This document shows, piece after piece, positions 1-8,395 of a stretch of DNA of 43,311 nucleotides (position 1 is the first letter of the stretch; each line of letters begins with the position of its first letter). Source of the stretch: an uncultured Anaerolineales bacterium. GTDB taxonomy: Bacteria; Chloroflexota; Anaerolineae; Anaerolineales; UBA4823. Made by a program: the position numbers and the translations under genes. The stretch is taken from contig CALBUI010000163.1 in the NCBI GenBank assembly GCA_937968125.1, forward strand, positions 1 to 43,311. Reading direction: 5' to 3'. Below the pieces are notes generated by a model. That model did no database searches. It had not been told where the DNA came from and saw only the letters and a list, made by a program, of their open reading frames with translations.

Positions 1-2
1 AG

Positions 3-221
3 ATGCAGACAACTGTAGAAAAGTTCTTTAGCGGCAAGAAGGAAATTGAGGATCTGCCTGATGTTGAGGGTGAGAGTTATGTCTTCATCGGTCCAAGAGA
101 GCAGAAACTTGGTAGAAATGGGATCGAAGGAGAATTTGAACTCGTATATTCATCTCAGCAAATTCGTATTTACGAAGTGATTGGTCAAGAAAATGTCTCT
201 TCTTTAGAGGATATTCAATAA
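3..221 (+). CDS. C-terminal end of a membrane protein (partial, cut by window start)
   Basis: The open frame runs in from the left edge, so the ATG at base 3 is probably internal and the true start lies outside the window. The 72 visible residues contain a YVFIGPREQK stretch followed about 30 residues later by QQIRIYEV. From memory, this resembles the soluble C-terminal tail of large Chloroflexota membrane proteins related to glycosyltransferases, where a 'YVYVGPLER ... VRIYRV' pattern is usual. No membrane segment is present in the visible part. The next gene starts within about 25 bases on the same strand and is a YfhO-like membrane protein, which fits a run of cell-surface or polysaccharide membrane proteins. 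The family call is tentative; that this is a real coding end is fairly safe. Confidence 0.5.
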   Translation: MQTTVEKFFSGKKEIEDLPDVEGESYVFIGPREQKLGRNGIEGEFELVYSSQQIRIYEVIGQENVSSLEDIQ

Positions 222-246
222 GTGCTGGTTGATTTCAGGTGCCCGC

Positions 247-2436
247 GTGAGCAATCTCAGTATATTGGTAAGTGAAATTCGCAGTGGAAAATTCTTTCAG
301 CAATTTCAACTTGGAATAATACGATTTCCAATAACCCGTTTTTCACTCTTGCTGTTAGCCCTACCATTGCTCCTGCTGCTCCCATCCATAAACCTATTCC
401 CTTATCCCTCCACAGAATCACAATTCTCAGACCTGACGATATCACATTATCCAAATGCACTCTTTTTGAAGGATTCCATATTCACATACAGGCAAATACC
501 ACTCTGGTCGTCAACAATCCTAAGTGGGTACCCATTTGCAGCGAATCCATTATCTGGATTGTGGTATCCACCTGGCTGGTTGGTTTTGATCACACCTTTA
601 CCGCTAGGTTTCAACCTTCTGATCGGTGTCCACTTGATCTGGGCCGGATTAGGTCTGTATTTCCTGATGAGGGAAGAAGGGTTAGGGTATGCCGCGAGTT
701 TATTCTCCGGTTTAGCTTTTGCATTACTCCCCAAGCTTTTCTCGCATTATGGAGCAGGTCACTTGACTCTGCTGTATGCCATTCCCTGGACGCCCTGGCT
801 CCTGTGGAGCCAAAAGGTATTTACGTCACGGAATGAGGGGAAAAAGATCCGAATTCCACCAGGATTAATCCTGGGGATGATCTTACTTGCGGATGTTCGC
901 TGGGGAGCATTCGCATTCATCTTGTGGTGGACATATTCAATTGCTCACAATAATAGTAAATGGACGAAAGTAGTTTTAGAATTGGTAGTTCAATCAATCC
1001 TTGGATTGTTGTTGGCGGCGCCATTATTGATACCTCTTTTTGAATACTCACAACTTTCAACCAGGGCAATGCTAAGCGCAGAGGATGTCCTGGTTTTTTC
1101 CTTACCCGTATTCAATTTGTTGGGGCTCTTGTTCCCGAACAGCAATGGATTGCATGAATGGGTCTTATACAGCGGGGGAATTGTGCTCCTGCTGGCAATG
1201 TCCCCGTTGGCTGCGAGAAGGTGGAAAAGTAATCGATTTTATTGGGGGGGAGTCTTTCTGGGTAGTTTGATAATTGCTCTTGGTTCGGCAATTCCGGGAT
1301 CAAGACTTGTGGCCAGTTTGCCACTGGTGAGCTTTTTCAGGGTTCCAACACGGGCTTTGTTCCTGACAGGCTTAAGTCTGGCTGCTCTGGCGGGTTATGG
1401 GCTTGAGACATTGATTTATTCAACAAGGGGGGACATTTCTCGCAAAATTAATATCATTTTGGTACTTACTTTCGGTTTTTCGTTATCTCTAAGTCTGGGG
1501 ATTTTCTTCTTCCAAGGTGGTATTCCTGAAACGATGATTTGGGGGTCGATCGGATTAGTATTGAGTTCTGTTTGGATCTGGCTGGGAGTAAATATTAAGA
1601 AAATACCCACCAGCGTATGGTTGACTGGAATTTTTATCCTTGCTTTGTTGGAATTGGGTAGGGTGGATTTGAACAGCTTTCAAGGAAAATCCGGCTCAAC
1701 GGTTTTGGCCGAGGGAGAGGCCGCTGCCCAATACATATCTGCACAGTCTGGAATTTTTCGAACTTATTCACCTTCCTACAGCATTCCACAACAAACTGCT
1801 GCCCAATATGGGATTCAAATGGTGGACGGTGTCGATCCACTTCAGAATGCAAATTATGTGGGGTTCATGGATGAGGCAACAGGCGTTCCGAGGAAAGGAT
1901 ACAGCGTCACCGTTCCTCCTTATGCTAATGGAGAACCGAATTCAGATAATGTTTCATACAAACCGGATGCAGAAAAGCTGGGATTATTGAATGTTGGCTA
2001 TGTAATCTCGGAATTTGAATTACTTGAGCAAGGATTGCGACCCATCAAGAAAATTCAAGATACATACGTCTACGAGAATTTGAAATTCAGGCCTCGTGCC
2101 TGGATGGCGGAAATTTCAGGAGGACAAAATTCAGCTTCTCAAGTGAAGATCGTTGAATCAAGTCCAAATCAAATGATCTTATCGACAGTTGGTCCGGGTT
2201 CTTTGACTGTTTCGAAAATAAATTATCCGGGATGGCAGGTAAGGGTGGATGGTGTAAGTGAATCAGTTTTAACCAGGTATGGATTGCTGATGGGGGTCGA
2301 TCTTGGGCCAGGACAGCATGAAATAGAATTCACTTTTCGACCAAGCAGTGTGGCAATAGGTTTAATTTTGTTTGCAATTGGTTTGACAGGTATCGTGATA
2401 AGTCTCTTTAGTTCTAACCGAGCAAGAATACCTTAA
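247..2436 (+). CDS. YfhO-like polytopic membrane protein
   Basis: A protein of about 729 residues with many hydrophobic segments and a soluble C-terminal part. The N-terminal loop after the first membrane segment carries the YfhO pattern: HYPNALFLKD, then IPLWSSTILSGYPF and GLWYPPGWL. The extreme C-terminus has the matching INYPGWQVRVDG motif, a GQHEIEFTF strand and a last membrane helix. YfhO proteins are GT-C-fold-like membrane proteins. In Firmicutes YfhO glycosylates lipoteichoic acid, but most members have unknown substrates. No ATG lies near the beginning. I chose GTG at 247 because AGG lies 7 bases upstream; a TTG at 229 would add six residues. It follows the partial gene closely and probably shares its transcript. 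The sugar donor and acceptor cannot be read from the sequence. Confidence 0.8.
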   Translation: MSNLSILVSEIRSGKFFQQFQLGIIRFPITRFSLLLLALPLLLLLPSINLFPYPSTESQFSDLTISHYPNALFLKDSIFTYRQIPLWSSTILSGYPFAANPLSGLWYPPGWLVLITPLPLGFNLLIGVHLIWAGLGLYFLMREEGLGYAASLFSGLAFALLPKLFSHYGAGHLTLLYAIPWTPWLLWSQKVFTSRNEGKKIRIPPGLILGMILLADVRWGAFAFILWWTYSIAHNNSKWTKVVLELVVQSILGLLLAAPLLIPLFEYSQLSTRAMLSAEDVLVFSLPVFNLLGLLFPNSNGLHEWVLYSGGIVLLLAMSPLAARRWKSNRFYWGGVFLGSLIIALGSAIPGSRLVASLPLVSFFRVPTRALFLTGLSLAALAGYGLETLIYSTRGDISRKINIILVLTFGFSLSLSLGIFFFQGGIPETMIWGSIGLVLSSVWIWLGVNIKKIPTSVWLTGIFILALLELGRVDLNSFQGKSGSTVLAEGEAAAQYISAQSGIFRTYSPSYSIPQQTAAQYGIQMVDGVDPLQNANYVGFMDEATGVPRKGYSVTVPPYANGEPNSDNVSYKPDAEKLGLLNVGYVISEFELLEQGLRPIKKIQDTYVYENLKFRPRAWMAEISGGQNSASQVKIVESSPNQMILSTVGPGSLTVSKINYPGWQVRVDGVSESVLTRYGLLMGVDLGPGQHEIEFTFRPSSVAIGLILFAIGLTGIVISLFSSNRARIP

Positions 2437-2555
2437 CGTCAGTTCCAAGTCCGGAAATAGTCTATTTAGTAAGTTTGAATTTGGATGCCTCCAAGGATTC
2501 CAGCTCGGACGGGACAAAGTATGATTATCTATTCAAACCAAATAAAAACTTACAG

Positions 2556-2584
2556 TTGTGAAAGTGCCTAATTGATGATAAAAT
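2556..2584 (+). promoter_or_regulatory. Predicted sigma-70-type promoter of the response regulator gene
   Basis: TTGTGA at 2556-2561 and TAAAAT at 2579-2584 are separated by 17 bases. Transcription would start near 2591, giving a leader of about 50 bases before the start codon at 2644. The rest of the 207-base gap after the YfhO-like gene (from 2437) shows no other recognisable element. Confidence 0.55.
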
Positions 2585-2643
2585 GGTAACAAATCAATAA
2601 CAGTCATGTAAGAGAATAGGTGTTTTTTTCCTGGAGGAACAGG

Positions 2644-3426
2644 ATGCTTAACCTCCCGACTGAATACCAGGATGAGGTCGTTTCCCAAAGAGGGATGGAT
2701 CTGGACACCATCCAAACCAGGCCGTCTGCCCGGCGAGCCTTAATCATCGACGACGATCCGGATACAGTAGATTTAATCAAAATAATATTTAGAAATGCAG
2801 GGATGGATGTGGTTGGCGCTTTCAGCGGAAAGGAAGCCATCCAGAAGTGTACCGATTCCGTTCCATCCGTGATATTGCTAGATTTAATGATGCCGGATAT
2901 GGATGGATGGGAGACATATCACAATATCCGCCAAATGACCGATGTCCCCGTGATTGTGGTCTCGGCAGACACAAAGAAAGAAAATGTGGTCAAGGGGTTG
3001 AATATTGGTTTTGATGATTATGTCACCAAACCTTTCTTCCCGCCCGAATTAGTTGCCAGGGTAAATACGGTCCTTCGTCGGGCCAGCGGCGTGACCCCAT
3101 TGACGAAACGGGTTTACCCGGAAATCGATCTGACCATCGATTTCGATACCCACGAAATTCAACTGCGCGGAGATGATATCCACCTCTCTTCTCGTGAGTT
3201 CGCATTGCTCGAGGTTTTAGCGGTAAAAGCTCCACGCTTAGTACGATATGAAGAGATCGCGACGAAAATTTGGGACAGTGATAATTACAAAGTCCGCAAT
3301 CGGATAAAATACTTGATTTATCTTCTGCGCCAGAAGGTTGAGCTAGATCCCAATGATCCCCAGTTGATTATTAATCGGGAAGGATTAGGCTACCAGCTAA
3401 ATATCGGGCAAAGCGAAGAATCTTGA
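2644..3426 (+). CDS. OmpR/PhoB-type response regulator
   Basis: A 260-residue two-component response regulator. After about 30 less conserved residues comes a receiver domain: acidic pocket IIDDDPD near residues 34-40, phospho-acceptor Asp80 in LLDLMMPDMDGW, the conserved Ser in VIVVSAD and Lys in YVTKPF. A winged-helix DNA-binding domain follows (about 170-255) with LSSREFALLEVL, then a recognition-helix region and a GLGYQL wing. All receiver catalytic residues are present, so phosphorylation by a histidine kinase is expected, but no kinase gene is in the window. The start at 2644 is supported by GGAGG at 2633-2637, 6 bases upstream; an upstream GTG at 2620 lies before this site and is rejected. 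A hairpin terminator follows directly, so this is probably a single-gene transcript. Confidence 0.93.
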   Translation: MLNLPTEYQDEVVSQRGMDLDTIQTRPSARRALIIDDDPDTVDLIKIIFRNAGMDVVGAFSGKEAIQKCTDSVPSVILLDLMMPDMDGWETYHNIRQMTDVPVIVVSADTKKENVVKGLNIGFDDYVTKPFFPPELVARVNTVLRRASGVTPLTKRVYPEIDLTIDFDTHEIQLRGDDIHLSSREFALLEVLAVKAPRLVRYEEIATKIWDSDNYKVRNRIKYLIYLLRQKVELDPNDPQLIINREGLGYQLNIGQSEES

Positions 3427-3453
3427 AGTCATAGTGGAGTGAGCTCAAATACA

Positions 3454-3490
3454 AGAGACCAGGCGATACCTGCCTGGTCTTTACATTTTT
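3454..3490 (+). terminator. Rho-independent-type terminator after the response regulator
   Basis: AGACCAGGC at 3456-3464 pairs perfectly with GCCTGGTCT at 3472-3480 around a 7-base loop, and is extended by weaker pairs at the base. The 3' side runs into a T-rich stretch (TTTACATTTTT). It lies 27 bases after the stop codon. Confidence 0.75.
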
Positions 3491-3542
3491 GTACTTAATC
3501 CAGTTCTATCTAACCTGTCGTAATCTGATAGAATTTTTAAGA

Positions 3543-6053
3543 ATGTCCGAGCGTGCACCCTGGTATACCTACTTACCCTTGCTCGTCTTCCCCTTCTTCA
3601 TATTTGCACCAATTATATTGAGCGGGAATGCTTTATTTTGGGGGACTCCTCTAACCCAGTTCATCCCCTGGTGGACCCTGGCTTGGGAATCTATCCTTGA
3701 TGGGAAGGTTCCTTTATGGAATGATTTCCTTGGTATGGGTGCCCCTCTTTTAGCAAATTACCAATCTGCACTTATTTACCCTCCGACCTGGTTGTACCTG
3801 TTAATGTATATGCTCGGAGGTGTATCGACGATGGCCTGGTTCCAGGCGATCATGGTGGTGCTTCACCTTGCATGGGCCTCATTTGGAATGGCGCTGCTTA
3901 TCCGGCAGTTAAGGCTTGGCAGATTGGCGCAAGTCATCGGGGGTTTATCATTTGGTCTGAGTGGCTATTTAGTGGCGCGGGCAGGTTTCATGTCAATCAA
4001 CGCAGCGGTCGCCTGGATGCCGTGGATTGTCTTAGGGGCGACGAAGCTTGCTGAAGCAAACATCCTATGGGGAAACTCTCGAGGTGGGAACTCAAGCGAA
4101 AAAAGCCGTCGAATCCACACCCTTTTTTCAGCATCCTTGCTGTTAATCGGCTGTCTGACTCTACAACTGTTAGCCGGACATGCCCAGTCGACCTGGTACA
4201 CAATTCTTCTCGCTTCGATCTGGTTTTTGTATTTCTCGGTCAGTCGTCCCTGGGGAGCAAAAGAGGCGGATGTTCAAGAGGGCGGAGAAAACGACAAAAA
4301 TGGATTGGAATTGGATACTCAAGAGAATAAGAATCCTGTTTTCGATCGTATTCGAAATGTATTATCTCAACCAGTCTCAACAGGGATTTTAATCTTCGGT
4401 TCTGTGTTGCTGGTAGCCGTTTTGTTGGCATCAGTCCAACTTTTACCGACAGCCGAATATTTGCTTCAATCCCAACGGTCGGCTGCAGTGGATTATGAAT
4501 TCGCCATGAATTATTCGTTTTGGCCATGGCGTTTTCTATCCTTCCTGACACCAGACCTTTTTGGCAATCCTGCTGTGGGGGATTATTGGGGGTTTGCCAA
4601 CTACTGGGAGGATGCGATTTACGTCGGCTTAATACCTTTTGTTTTGGCGATTTCTGCGTTGGTAACCCGTGGGAAAGGTGTCTCAGTTAAAACTGTTGTA
4701 AAACCAAAATTCGTATATTTTTTGCTAATTCTGATCTTGTTTTCCTTCATAATTGCCTTGGGTCGCAATACTCCTGTTTTTCCATGGCTTTATCAGTTCA
4801 TACCTACCTTTGATATGTTCCAGGCGCCTACCCGGTTCTCCATCGTGGCGGTTTTTTCCCTCTCGGTCCTCGCAGCGATTGGCGCTGATTCCTGGTACCG
4901 TCCTCGAGACAGATCATTGTATTGGTTGCGATTGGGAATCATGGCAGCTGCAGCAGTGACAATTGGAGCAGGGCTGGCCTTATTATTTTCCAGATCTTTG
5001 ACGATGGACATCAGGCCTTCGTTCATCAGGGCAGTCGCGTTGCTTGGTATCTGGGGGATCGGATTAGGGTTCTTAACCTTAAGGGCTCCCCAAAAAAATC
5101 CCAACCAATCCCAGAAGAAATGGGGCTGGTGGCATTGGGCTGTAGTTATCTGGGTGGGTCTCGATCTGGTCGTCGCTGGTTGGGGACTGAATCCGGGAGT
5201 TGACCTCCATGTCTACACGGAAGAATCTCCGACGACGGCAGAGATTATGAGCAAGTTAGGGGTCGGTCGTCTCTACTTGCCAGCTAAGGATGAAGACCAA
5301 TTGAAGTTTGACCGCTTCCTGCGCTTTGATACCTTTTATCCTTTCAATGAAGAAGGTGAATGGCTGGATTTGCGGGCGGTTCAACTGCCGAATGTCTCCA
5401 TTTTGGATGGGATTCCTACGGCGAACAATTTTGACCCATTGCTCCCAGGACGCTATACTCATTGGATGGAGAAGCTTGCAGAAGTAAATTTGGATACGAG
5501 AGATAGGATGCTGAACCTGATGGGTGTCTCAGTAGTAGAAACCATAGATTCCAGTGGACAATTTGGTGTCCGATTTGATCAAAGGGAAGCTTTTCCAAGA
5601 ATCAGGTGGTCCTCCTGTGGGAAGGAGGTTGAATCAGGTGAAAGTGCTCTCGAGGTTATCACCGATGGGACTATCGACTTTGAGACCAATGTTGTTCTCG
5701 AAAACCCTGCTCAATATTGTTCTCCCACGGGTTCAGCAGATTTGAAAATTATGACTTCGGATGCAGGTCGGATGACCCTGAAATCTTTCTCAGCAGAACC
5801 GGGCTACATGGTTATCGCGGATGTATGGTATCCTGGTTGGAGTGCTTATATGGATGGAAAATCCGTCCCATTATTGCGCGCCAATTACCTATTTAAAGCG
5901 GTGCCGGTTCCAAAAGGGGAACATGAAGTAACCGTTGTTTACCAACCAATACTGATATATTTGGGTGCTGGGCTGAGTGGATTGACCTTTGTAACATTAA
6001 TCATCTTGGTTGCGGTTTGGTTGGGAAAATTTAGATCGAAGATGAGAACCTGA
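3543..6053 (+). CDS. YfhO-like polytopic membrane protein
   Basis: A protein of about 836 residues and the second YfhO-like protein of the window. The first extracellular loop has the full signature: FWGTPLTQFIPWW, then GKVPLWNDFLGMGAPLLAN and SALIYPPTWLY. Many membrane helices follow, with a charged cytoplasmic insert near residues 190-270, then a large soluble region. A YPGWSAYMDG motif and a closing membrane helix near the end complete the family pattern. The role is probably transfer of a sugar or other group from a lipid carrier at the outer face of the membrane; the substrate is unknown. I chose ATG at 3543: a TTG at 3489 lies inside the upstream terminator. No clear ribosome binding site precedes 3543. 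Sequence divergence from the first YfhO-like gene argues against a recent duplication. Confidence 0.82.
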   Translation: MSERAPWYTYLPLLVFPFFIFAPIILSGNALFWGTPLTQFIPWWTLAWESILDGKVPLWNDFLGMGAPLLANYQSALIYPPTWLYLLMYMLGGVSTMAWFQAIMVVLHLAWASFGMALLIRQLRLGRLAQVIGGLSFGLSGYLVARAGFMSINAAVAWMPWIVLGATKLAEANILWGNSRGGNSSEKSRRIHTLFSASLLLIGCLTLQLLAGHAQSTWYTILLASIWFLYFSVSRPWGAKEADVQEGGENDKNGLELDTQENKNPVFDRIRNVLSQPVSTGILIFGSVLLVAVLLASVQLLPTAEYLLQSQRSAAVDYEFAMNYSFWPWRFLSFLTPDLFGNPAVGDYWGFANYWEDAIYVGLIPFVLAISALVTRGKGVSVKTVVKPKFVYFLLILILFSFIIALGRNTPVFPWLYQFIPTFDMFQAPTRFSIVAVFSLSVLAAIGADSWYRPRDRSLYWLRLGIMAAAAVTIGAGLALLFSRSLTMDIRPSFIRAVALLGIWGIGLGFLTLRAPQKNPNQSQKKWGWWHWAVVIWVGLDLVVAGWGLNPGVDLHVYTEESPTTAEIMSKLGVGRLYLPAKDEDQLKFDRFLRFDTFYPFNEEGEWLDLRAVQLPNVSILDGIPTANNFDPLLPGRYTHWMEKLAEVNLDTRDRMLNLMGVSVVETIDSSGQFGVRFDQREAFPRIRWSSCGKEVESGESALEVITDGTIDFETNVVLENPAQYCSPTGSADLKIMTSDAGRMTLKSFSAEPGYMVIADVWYPGWSAYMDGKSVPLLRANYLFKAVPVPKGEHEVTVVYQPILIYLGAGLSGLTFVTLIILVAVWLGKFRSKMRT

Positions 6054-6070
6054 TCTAAGCATCCAGAAAG

Positions 6071-6076
6071 TATAAT
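6071..6076 (+). promoter_or_regulatory. Possible -10 element upstream of the moxR gene
   Basis: A consensus TATAAT lies in the 115-base gap before the MoxR gene, but I find no convincing -35 element at the right distance. It would leave an untranslated leader of about 85 bases. Confidence 0.25.
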
Positions 6077-6168
6077 TTAGCGTATTAATATTGCAGGAGA
6101 TGGATTGAATGTATGCGATCCATGAGGCGATTATCTAAGCAGAAAATAAACCAACCTTGGAGAAATTT

Positions 6169-7125
6169 ATGACTAATGTTCAGGAGTTTTCCGACCGCCT
6201 GGTGGCAAATATTGAGGAAGTTATCGTCGGCAAGCGGGAGACAGTTGAGTTTGCAGTGATCACGTTACTGTGCCAGGGACATCTGTTGATCGAGGATGTG
6301 CCAGGTGTTGGAAAAACGATGCTGGCACGCAGTGTTGCACGTTCGATTGGCTGCTCATTCAGCCGGATACAGTTTACACCAGATATGCTGCCCAGCGATG
6401 TCACCGGGGTTTCAATCTTCAATCAAGTCAGTCGGGAGTTTGAATTCCGGTCTGGACCTATCATGGCGCAAATTGTTTTATCAGACGAGATCAATCGCGC
6501 AACCCCAAAGACTCAGGCAGCATTGCTGGAAGCGATGGAAGAACGGCAGGTCACGGTTGATGGTGTGACTCACTTTCTCCCCAAGCCATTTATGGTGATG
6601 GCCACCCAAAACCCAATTGAGTATGAAGGAACTTTTCCTCTCCCAGAAGCCCAATTAGATCGGTTTTTACTCCGGGTTAAACTAGGTTATCCTGATTCAT
6701 CCGATGAAATTAAAGTTCTCGATCGACAGCAATTTCTTCACCCTATTGAATCTCTTGAGAAAGTGATTACTGAGAAAGAAGTGATTGCGGCACAGGAGGA
6801 GGTGAAAAAAGTTCATGTCTCCCCAGCAGTGAAAGCGTACATGGTGGCCATTACCCGCAGGACAAGAGAATTTCAAGATGTTTATTTGGGCGCCAGCCCT
6901 CGTGGGAGCCTGACGTTATTTCGCACCAGCCAGGCCAGGGCGGCAATGGCAGGGCGTGAATTTGTCCTCCCAGATGATGTGAAAGCACTTGCAGAATCTG
7001 CTTTGTGTCACCGGGTGATTTTAGGACCTGCAGCCCGATTGAGAGACCTGGAAGCCGCGGATGTTATCGGAGAAATAATCTCCAGCGTACCAGTTCCCGG
7101 TGGGGATTTGAATAAAGGAGGCTGA
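6169..7125 (+). CDS. MoxR-family AAA+ ATPase
   Basis: A 318-residue AAA+ ATPase of the MoxR branch. Walker A is VPGVGKT (about residues 44-50), Walker B is [10 protein letters not shown] (about 102-111), and the sensor region is [22 protein letters not shown] (given in the sequence around 145-166). The helical lid follows with [15 protein letters not shown]. MoxR ATPases act as chaperones that help assemble or activate partner proteins, commonly those with von Willebrand A domains or DUF58. The start at 6169 is set by GGAG at 6159-6162, 6 bases upstream; the TTG at 6157 overlaps this site. The next gene starts after a single base, with an AAGGAGG site inside the end of this gene, so the two are certainly co-transcribed. 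No vWA-domain protein or transglutaminase, which often complete such loci, is seen nearby. Confidence 0.93.
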   Translation: MTNVQEFSDRLVANIEEVIVGKRETVEFAVITLLCQGHLLIEDVPGVGKTMLARSVARSIGCSFSRIQFTPDMLPSDVTGVSIFNQVSREFEFRSGPIMAQIVLSDEINRATPKTQAALLEAMEERQVTVDGVTHFLPKPFMVMATQNPIEYEGTFPLPEAQLDRFLLRVKLGYPDSSDEIKVLDRQQFLHPIESLEKVITEKEVIAAQEEVKKVHVSPAVKAYMVAITRRTREFQDVYLGASPRGSLTLFRTSQARAAMAGREFVLPDDVKALAESALCHRVILGPAARLRDLEAADVIGEIISSVPVPGGDLNKGG

Positions 7126-7126
7126 G

Positions 7127-8383
7127 ATGACGGTGGGAGCCCGCATCGTCATTATTCTATTGTTGGTCAGCGTTGTCGCTGGCGTGGTGAGCGGAGTGAG
7201 TATTTACTTCCGCCTGGCTTATATCTGGGCGGTTCTGTTAGTCGTTAGTTGGCTTTGGTCCTGGCAGATTTTACGCGGCGTGTTGCTGGTTCGCAAACCT
7301 CGCGCCACCCGGGCACAGGTTGGCCATATCCTTGAAGAGAAGATCGAGCTCGACAACACCGGTCGGCTACCGCGCTTGTGGTTAGCTGTCAGAGACCGCT
7401 CGTCTCTCCCAGATTCGGCAGGCTCGCGTCTTTTTCCCTTAGTCGAATCCAGAAGAGGTAGGACTTATTTATCCAGAGCGCGGTTGCTGCAACGGGGAGT
7501 ATATCCACTCGGTCCAACTTCCTTGGAATCGGGTGATCCATTTGGCTTGTTCCCGGTGGAAAGAGTTTATCCGGCCGGCGATACCTTATTAGTCTACCCA
7601 TTGCTGGTTGATATCGATGATTTCCCAAATCCTGCCGGGATCCTACCTGGTGGTGAAGCATTGAGGAGGAGGACTCCTCAAGTCACCCCCAATGCGGCTG
7701 GAATCCGTGAGTATGCTCCTGGCGACTCGCTTAATAGGATTCATTGGGTCAGCACAGCCAGAAGAAACCGGCTGATGACCAAGGAATTTGAGCTCGATCC
7801 CCAAGCAGAAATCTGGATCTTCCTGGATGCAACCGAAACCGGGCAGGCTTCGCTGCCATTTATCTGGCCTAAAAGAAGCAAAGAAGACCTCTGGAAACAC
7901 AAGTTTGAGTTTACTCTGCCGCCTTCAACTGAAGAATATGGAGTAAGCGCAGCTGCATCAATTGCCAGGTATTTTTTGCGCCAGGATCGATCGGTTGGAT
8001 TTGTAAGTTCTGGCCAAACATTGGCGATGATCCCTCCAGACCGGGGAGGCCGGCAGCTCGGGAAAATACTTGAATCACTGGCCCTATTGCGAGGTGAAGG
8101 AACCCTCCCAATCTGGGGATTGATTGATATTCAGGCTCAGCATTTAGCCCGCGGCAGTACAGTAATCCTCATCACTCACTCGGTGGAACAAGATGTCGTC
8201 ATCGCCACAGATTTTTTGGCTAGACGTGGATTGCGTCCAATTGTGGTATTAATTGATGCTGCCTCGTTTAATGGTCCGGCTGGGTCTGATGATTTAGCGG
8301 TTGCTCTTAAATCGATGCGGGTGCCAATTCGGATGGTTCGAAGGGATGATGACTTAGGCAATGCGTTGTCAATTGATGGATAA
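7127..8383 (+). CDS. DUF58 domain protein, partner of MoxR
   Basis: A 418-residue protein with two membrane segments near the N-terminus (about 8-28 and 31-50), then a cytoplasmic part. The DUF58 signature lies at residues 194-222: REYAPGDSLNRIHWVSTARR and the following LMTKEFE. The C-terminal region resembles the vWA-like fold usual in this family, with IWIFLDAT as its first strand. DUF58 proteins are nearly always beside MoxR and are thought to be its membrane-anchored partner, acting in envelope or stress functions. Their exact activity is unknown. The gene is translationally coupled to moxR. The following FAD oxidoreductase starts 12 bases after its stop and may belong to the same transcript, though nothing links the functions. 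Confidence 0.88.
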   Translation: MTVGARIVIILLLVSVVAGVVSGVSIYFRLAYIWAVLLVVSWLWSWQILRGVLLVRKPRATRAQVGHILEEKIELDNTGRLPRLWLAVRDRSSLPDSAGSRLFPLVESRRGRTYLSRARLLQRGVYPLGPTSLESGDPFGLFPVERVYPAGDTLLVYPLLVDIDDFPNPAGILPGGEALRRRTPQVTPNAAGIREYAPGDSLNRIHWVSTARRNRLMTKEFELDPQAEIWIFLDATETGQASLPFIWPKRSKEDLWKHKFEFTLPPSTEEYGVSAAASIARYFLRQDRSVGFVSSGQTLAMIPPDRGGRQLGKILESLALLRGEGTLPIWGLIDIQAQHLARGSTVILITHSVEQDVVIATDFLARRGLRPIVVLIDAASFNGPAGSDDLAVALKSMRVPIRMVRRDDDLGNALSIDG

Positions 8384-8395
8384 AAGAGAGGGATC

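Noticed and set aside
6103-6134. Inverted ATGGAT ... ATCCAT pair in the moxR leader
   Set aside because: A 6-bp stem with a long loop is expected by chance; no T tract or other sign of a regulatory RNA.
8336-8343. GGTTCGAA, a possible tRNA T-loop
   Set aside because: It lies within the DUF58 gene and no acceptor or anticodon stems can be formed around it. No tRNA was found anywhere in the window.
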